From positions 1 to 6,417 of the forward strand of contig JAGLZG010000098.1 of the NCBI GenBank assembly GCA_023131705.1: DNA of 6,417 nucleotides. The letters are read 5' to 3'. This DNA comes from Nanobdellota archaeon. Its GTDB lineage: Archaea; Nanobdellota; Nanobdellia; Woesearchaeales; B3-WOES. Below, in pieces: positions 3,180 to 6,417 of the stretch (position 1 is its first letter; the number at the start of each line of letters is the position of its first letter). Both the position numbers and the translations under genes were made by a program. Under the pieces are notes generated by a model. It was not told the DNA's origin. It did not search any database and saw only the letters and a list, made by a program, of their open reading frames with translations.

Positions 3180-6100
3180 TGAATAACAATATCAACAACA
3201 GGAAAGAGAACATGCTAACATTAGTTGCACTAATCATAATCATAACAGGATTCTTCTTAATTAAGCCAGCCTATACTGGCTATGTTGCTTTAGAAGATAA
3301 TGGGAGTTATACAGATATTCTGAATATTAATATCACTTCTAATACAAGCTATATATGGGAACCTGAGAATAAAGGGAATATAGATTCCATAAGATTAAGC
3401 GGATATCTTGAAGGGGATTATGCTAATGTTTATGTTAAGAAAGATAATGAAAGCTATCTTGTTTATGAGTATGGTGTTGGGAATGTTACAATAGAAGCTG
3501 TTGAGGTATCTTCAGGAGACAATGAGATAAATATAAGTTTTGAATATTATGATGGAAGTTCTTATGATGCTGATAATGATGGTATTGCGCATATAAATGA
3601 CATTATAGATTTCAATGTTAACAATACTGTCTTTAATTTTGATGTTAATTACAGCAAGCTTTGCACTAAGTACAAGGTTGATAATAAGGAATTAAACACT
3701 AGTGTGTGTTATGGTTATGATGAATGCTGTTTGTTCATAGGATTAAGCCCTGAATCTGAAAACTGGGATGATATATTTTATCTGAATTATGGAAAGTATA
3801 ATGCTGGTTACAATAATACTGTTTACAGTCAGGTTGTTTATTATGATGTTAATTTAGAAGGAAATGATATTTATTCTTATATCTATAATTCAGGGGTTTA
3901 TGCTCTTGATGCTGTGTTTGTTGATAGGATTTACTTTAATGATGCCTGTGTTGAGAGCTGTTCTTTGATAGGATTTGATGATAAGGAGTATGAACTTGTA
4001 TTTGAGGTTGATGGTATTGTTTATATTGATAATATAAGCTATGGCATCTCTTCTTCTGTTAAAGAAGAAATTGTTAGTATTAAAGATAGAGATAAGAAGA
4101 AGATTGGTCATTATAAGCTTAAAAACAAGACAAATGGAAAATATGATTTGGAGATTAGCTCTTTGGAAAAATCCCTGAAAGGGGTTATGGACACAGCCAG
4201 AGAGAACAAGGCAAAGATAAAGAATATTGAAAAATTAAAGAAACTTGATGTCTATATTGATGAAATTGTGGATAAAAAGGTCAGTACAGATGTCTTTGCT
4301 GTTAATGAGAGTTTAGAGTTTGATTATGCTGAAATAACTTTGGCTAAGAATGGTGATGTCAATGCTGTTATGTATTGTTCTGAGTTTGATTTTGATGAGT
4401 TTAGCTGCAGTGAGTGGGAGAAAACCTCAATTCCTTTTGTTGATAATGGTGATACAATAACATTTACAGTAGATAAGTTTTCAGCATATGCTGGTGCTGA
4501 GATAAAGATAATTAATGTTCACTCTTATCCCTCCTTGTATGGAAACTGGACAGTAATGTTTAATACAACAGGAACAGCTGACTTGACAATCACTGCTGCA
4601 AGAGATGTGAATTATAGCGAGGAATATACAAGATGGAGTGATTATTCTGAATCTGGTTTGTATGACTTGAAATTTTTAGAAATAAGATGTGGTGATGAAG
4701 TTAAGCAGTATGAATGGCAGGGCAGCAATTGTTATGAAAATGAATGTTCTGTGTTTATTGAAGATTACAGCTGTAATGAGACAGCTTATGAAATCTCTAA
4801 AGTGCTGACAGCAAAAAGGCATGTTTTGAAGTTTAGTTTTGGCGGGCAGGAGGTTTATGCTTATAATGATGTATTAGAGCTTGACTATATGGAATATGCT
4901 AACGATACACTTGCTCAGGCTGCTTATGTGAGTAGTGAGCCAGAGATTGTAGACCAAAGCTTTGAGACTAATTGGGATTGTGGAAATGTTTTAGGTGATG
5001 CCAGTGGCATTGAAATTTATCAGGCAGTAAGATTTACCACAAGCGATATTATATCTTGTTCAAGTGCTTCGATATACATAGCTGATGAAGATAAAACTCC
5101 CGAAGGCAATGTAACTTTAAGGATTGAAACAAGCGTAGGAAATGAGCCCTCGGGAACCTTGGTCCATGAAAATGCGTCGTGTGCAATGCCATGCACAGGT
5201 ATTGTTTTGGATGCTTGGGCAAAATGTTCTTTTACTGCTTTTAGCCTTCCCGTAGGAACCTACTGGCTTGTAGCAAAGCTCCCCGACCAGGCTAGGAATC
5301 ACATGTACATAATATTGAGTGATGAGGATGGAATAGGTTGGGGTGGGGAATGGAATAGTTTTGATGGGGCGTGGTCTATAAATGAAAATTTCTGGATTAA
5401 CTACTTCCGAATCTACAGATTATCTCTCCAATCCTACTCTGAATCCACAATCAAGCAGCAAGGTTCTTATTCTCTTAAAGCAATAGCACAGCAAACAGAT
5501 AGTCTTAATGACACACTAACTAGAACAGTAAGCCCTACAATAAACCTGTCAGGAAAAGATAGCATAAAATTAGATGTAAGAGCTAACAGAATAGGAAGTA
5601 ATTTCAAGATAGGCATACATGATTCAGGAGGAACAACAACAGAGCATACAGTAAACATTGCAACTGCAAATACATGGCAGACAGAGACATGGGACATATA
5701 TGGAGTAGGTAATGCCGATAAAGACGTCATTGACCAGATAATTATAAACATAACTAACGCAGATGCAGGTAACACATTCTACATTGATAATATGTCTGCA
5801 AAGGATAATCAATTACCGACAGCCCCGACAGTTCTCTATCCAGATGGTGGTGAAGTGATAGCAGATGGAACAGAGACAAATTGGAGTGCTTCAACAGACC
5901 CCGAAGGTGATATTGTAAAATATTATTTATCCTACTCAAATGATTCTGGCGTTAGCTGGTATTCTATTGTTTCTGATTGGGGTTACATAAATTATTTGAA
6001 CGATTCAAGTACCAGCAAGAACCTCACATTTGGGGGGAATGAGAATAAAACAGTTTATGTGGATATTCCGAAAGTTGCTAACCTAACAAGTGCAAAGATT

Positions 6101-6417
6101 GATTTAACTGGAATAGAATCTTTAGGTCTTGATAATGCTACTATAGGAGAATGTAATTACTCTACTTGGTCTATTGTTGATGCAATTTATAGCGGTCAAG
6201 TCTATGAACATGATTTAAGTACTACATACGAGTGTGACAATTATGCTGGTAACTACTGGAGTATTGGTGGTCCAGGGGCTAGGTATATAACTCAAAAAGT
6301 AAGTGGGGTTGACTTGAGTAATCAGGATGTTAATGTTGCTGTTGTAGCTTATCATATGGATAGTTCCCTAAACTTTACAGCTTGGATATCAGATGATAAC
6401 TCAAATTGGGTTGTATG
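3179..6417 (+). CDS. giant multidomain surface/secreted protein (3' partial)
   Basis: One frame is open without a stop from the ATG at 3179 to the window edge: 1079 codons, end not reached. Residues 12-28 are a hydrophobic signal or anchor segment followed by AYTGYVAL, an exported-protein start. Then: beta-rich Asn-rich region with a Ca-binding type loop D130-x-D132-x-D134-G...D141; paired Cys around 162-193 and 257-261; a Lys-rich helical stretch about 328-370; a beta domain starting LYGNWTVMFNTTG (453 to about 570); a 'choice-of-anchor'-like jelly roll (about 607-748) with QAVRFTT, a PSGTL-type segment and LPVGTYWLVA; a carbohydrate-binding-like beta sandwich (752-874) ending FYIDNMSA; a Fn3/Ig-like start with YPDGGEVI...WSASTDPEGD (880 to about 933); and a sandwich with NLTFGGNENKTVYVDIP (from 948). 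Over 30 N-x-S/T sequons indicate an N-glycosylated cell-surface protein for adhesion or cell contact. There is no visible protease or hydrolase catalytic motif. Confidence 0.9.
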   Translation, partial: MNNNINNRKENMLTLVALIIIITGFFLIKPAYTGYVALEDNGSYTDILNINITSNTSYIWEPENKGNIDSIRLSGYLEGDYANVYVKKDNESYLVYEYGVGNVTIEAVEVSSGDNEINISFEYYDGSSYDADNDGIAHINDIIDFNVNNTVFNFDVNYSKLCTKYKVDNKELNTSVCYGYDECCLFIGLSPESENWDDIFYLNYGKYNAGYNNTVYSQVVYYDVNLEGNDIYSYIYNSGVYALDAVFVDRIYFNDACVESCSLIGFDDKEYELVFEVDGIVYIDNISYGISSSVKEEIVSIKDRDKKKIGHYKLKNKTNGKYDLEISSLEKSLKGVMDTARENKAKIKNIEKLKKLDVYIDEIVDKKVSTDVFAVNESLEFDYAEITLAKNGDVNAVMYCSEFDFDEFSCSEWEKTSIPFVDNGDTITFTVDKFSAYAGAEIKIINVHSYPSLYGNWTVMFNTTGTADLTITAARDVNYSEEYTRWSDYSESGLYDLKFLEIRCGDEVKQYEWQGSNCYENECSVFIEDYSCNETAYEISKVLTAKRHVLKFSFGGQEVYAYNDVLELDYMEYANDTLAQAAYVSSEPEIVDQSFETNWDCGNVLGDASGIEIYQAVRFTTSDIISCSSASIYIADEDKTPEGNVTLRIETSVGNEPSGTLVHENASCAMPCTGIVLDAWAKCSFTAFSLPVGTYWLVAKLPDQARNHMYIILSDEDGIGWGGEWNSFDGAWSINENFWINYFRIYRLSLQSYSESTIKQQGSYSLKAIAQQTDSLNDTLTRTVSPTINLSGKDSIKLDVRANRIGSNFKIGIHDSGGTTTEHTVNIATANTWQTETWDIYGVGNADKDVIDQIIINITNADAGNTFYIDNMSAKDNQLPTAPTVLYPDGGEVIADGTETNWSASTDPEGDIVKYYLSYSNDSGVSWYSIVSDWGYINYLNDSSTSKNLTFGGNENKTVYVDIPKVANLTSAKIDLTGIESLGLDNATIGECNYSTWSIVDAIYSGQVYEHDLSTTYECDNYAGNYWSIGGPGARYITQKVSGVDLSNQDVNVAVVAYHMDSSLNFTAWISDDNSNWVV

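Noticed and set aside
3890..5939. Several antisense frames of 61-102 codons (3890-4111, 5117-5302, 5467-5775, 5624-5812, 5754-5939) and one at 1011-1217
   Set aside because: All lie inside strongly supported + strand genes and their products are low-complexity or Cys/Leu-rich mirror translations.

Overview
The window looks like a chromosomal segment of an uncultivated archaeon, most likely a DPANN lineage of the Woesearchaeota/Pacearchaeota type. The reasons are strong A+T richness, archaeal TATA boxes (TTTAAATA, TATAAAA) about 40 nt upstream of start codons with short leaders, NTase/HEPN modules, and a giant Asn-rich, sequon-rich secreted protein whose N-terminal anchor is followed by a 'TGYV' motif. 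The lineage is an inference from style; no marker gene is present.

Layout, all on the + strand. (1) Positions 1-190 hold the C-terminal end of a protein that begins outside the window. It is followed by short in-frame debris (187-294) that may be a decayed gene. (2) Positions 295-633 have no gene but are dense in structure: a 14-bp inverted repeat pair (324-337 / 619-632), a TATA box at 418, a 134-nt string of hairpins and a three-way junction (450-583), and a second TATA box at 589 flanked by copies of GGGTGGTTT. (3) Positions 634-1816 hold an AbiE-like (type IV) pair: a winged-helix AbiEi-like regulator/antitoxin overlapping an AbiEii-like nucleotidyltransferase. (4) Positions 1962-2920 hold a second, unrelated nucleotidyltransferase module: a wHTH-MNT fusion overlapping (ATGA) a HEPN protein. 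This pair sits between two imperfect direct repeats of 86 and 91 bp, each ending in the promoter of the next gene. (5) Positions 3042-6417 hold a 45-residue ribbon-helix-helix regulator whose stop codon overlaps the start of a multidomain surface protein of at least 1079 residues that runs off the window.

The middle of the window is therefore a small defence/toxin-antitoxin island with two different NTase systems in tandem. Each transcription unit appears to carry its own DNA-binding regulator and its own candidate operator: GGGTGG repeats for the AbiE-like pair, palindromes at the start of the wHTH-MNT gene, and three 8-bp sites at exact 11-bp spacing ahead of the RHH gene. The least explained parts are the structured leader or RNA candidate at 448-583 and the RHH-surface protein operon. 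All family assignments come from reading the sequence; no database search was run.
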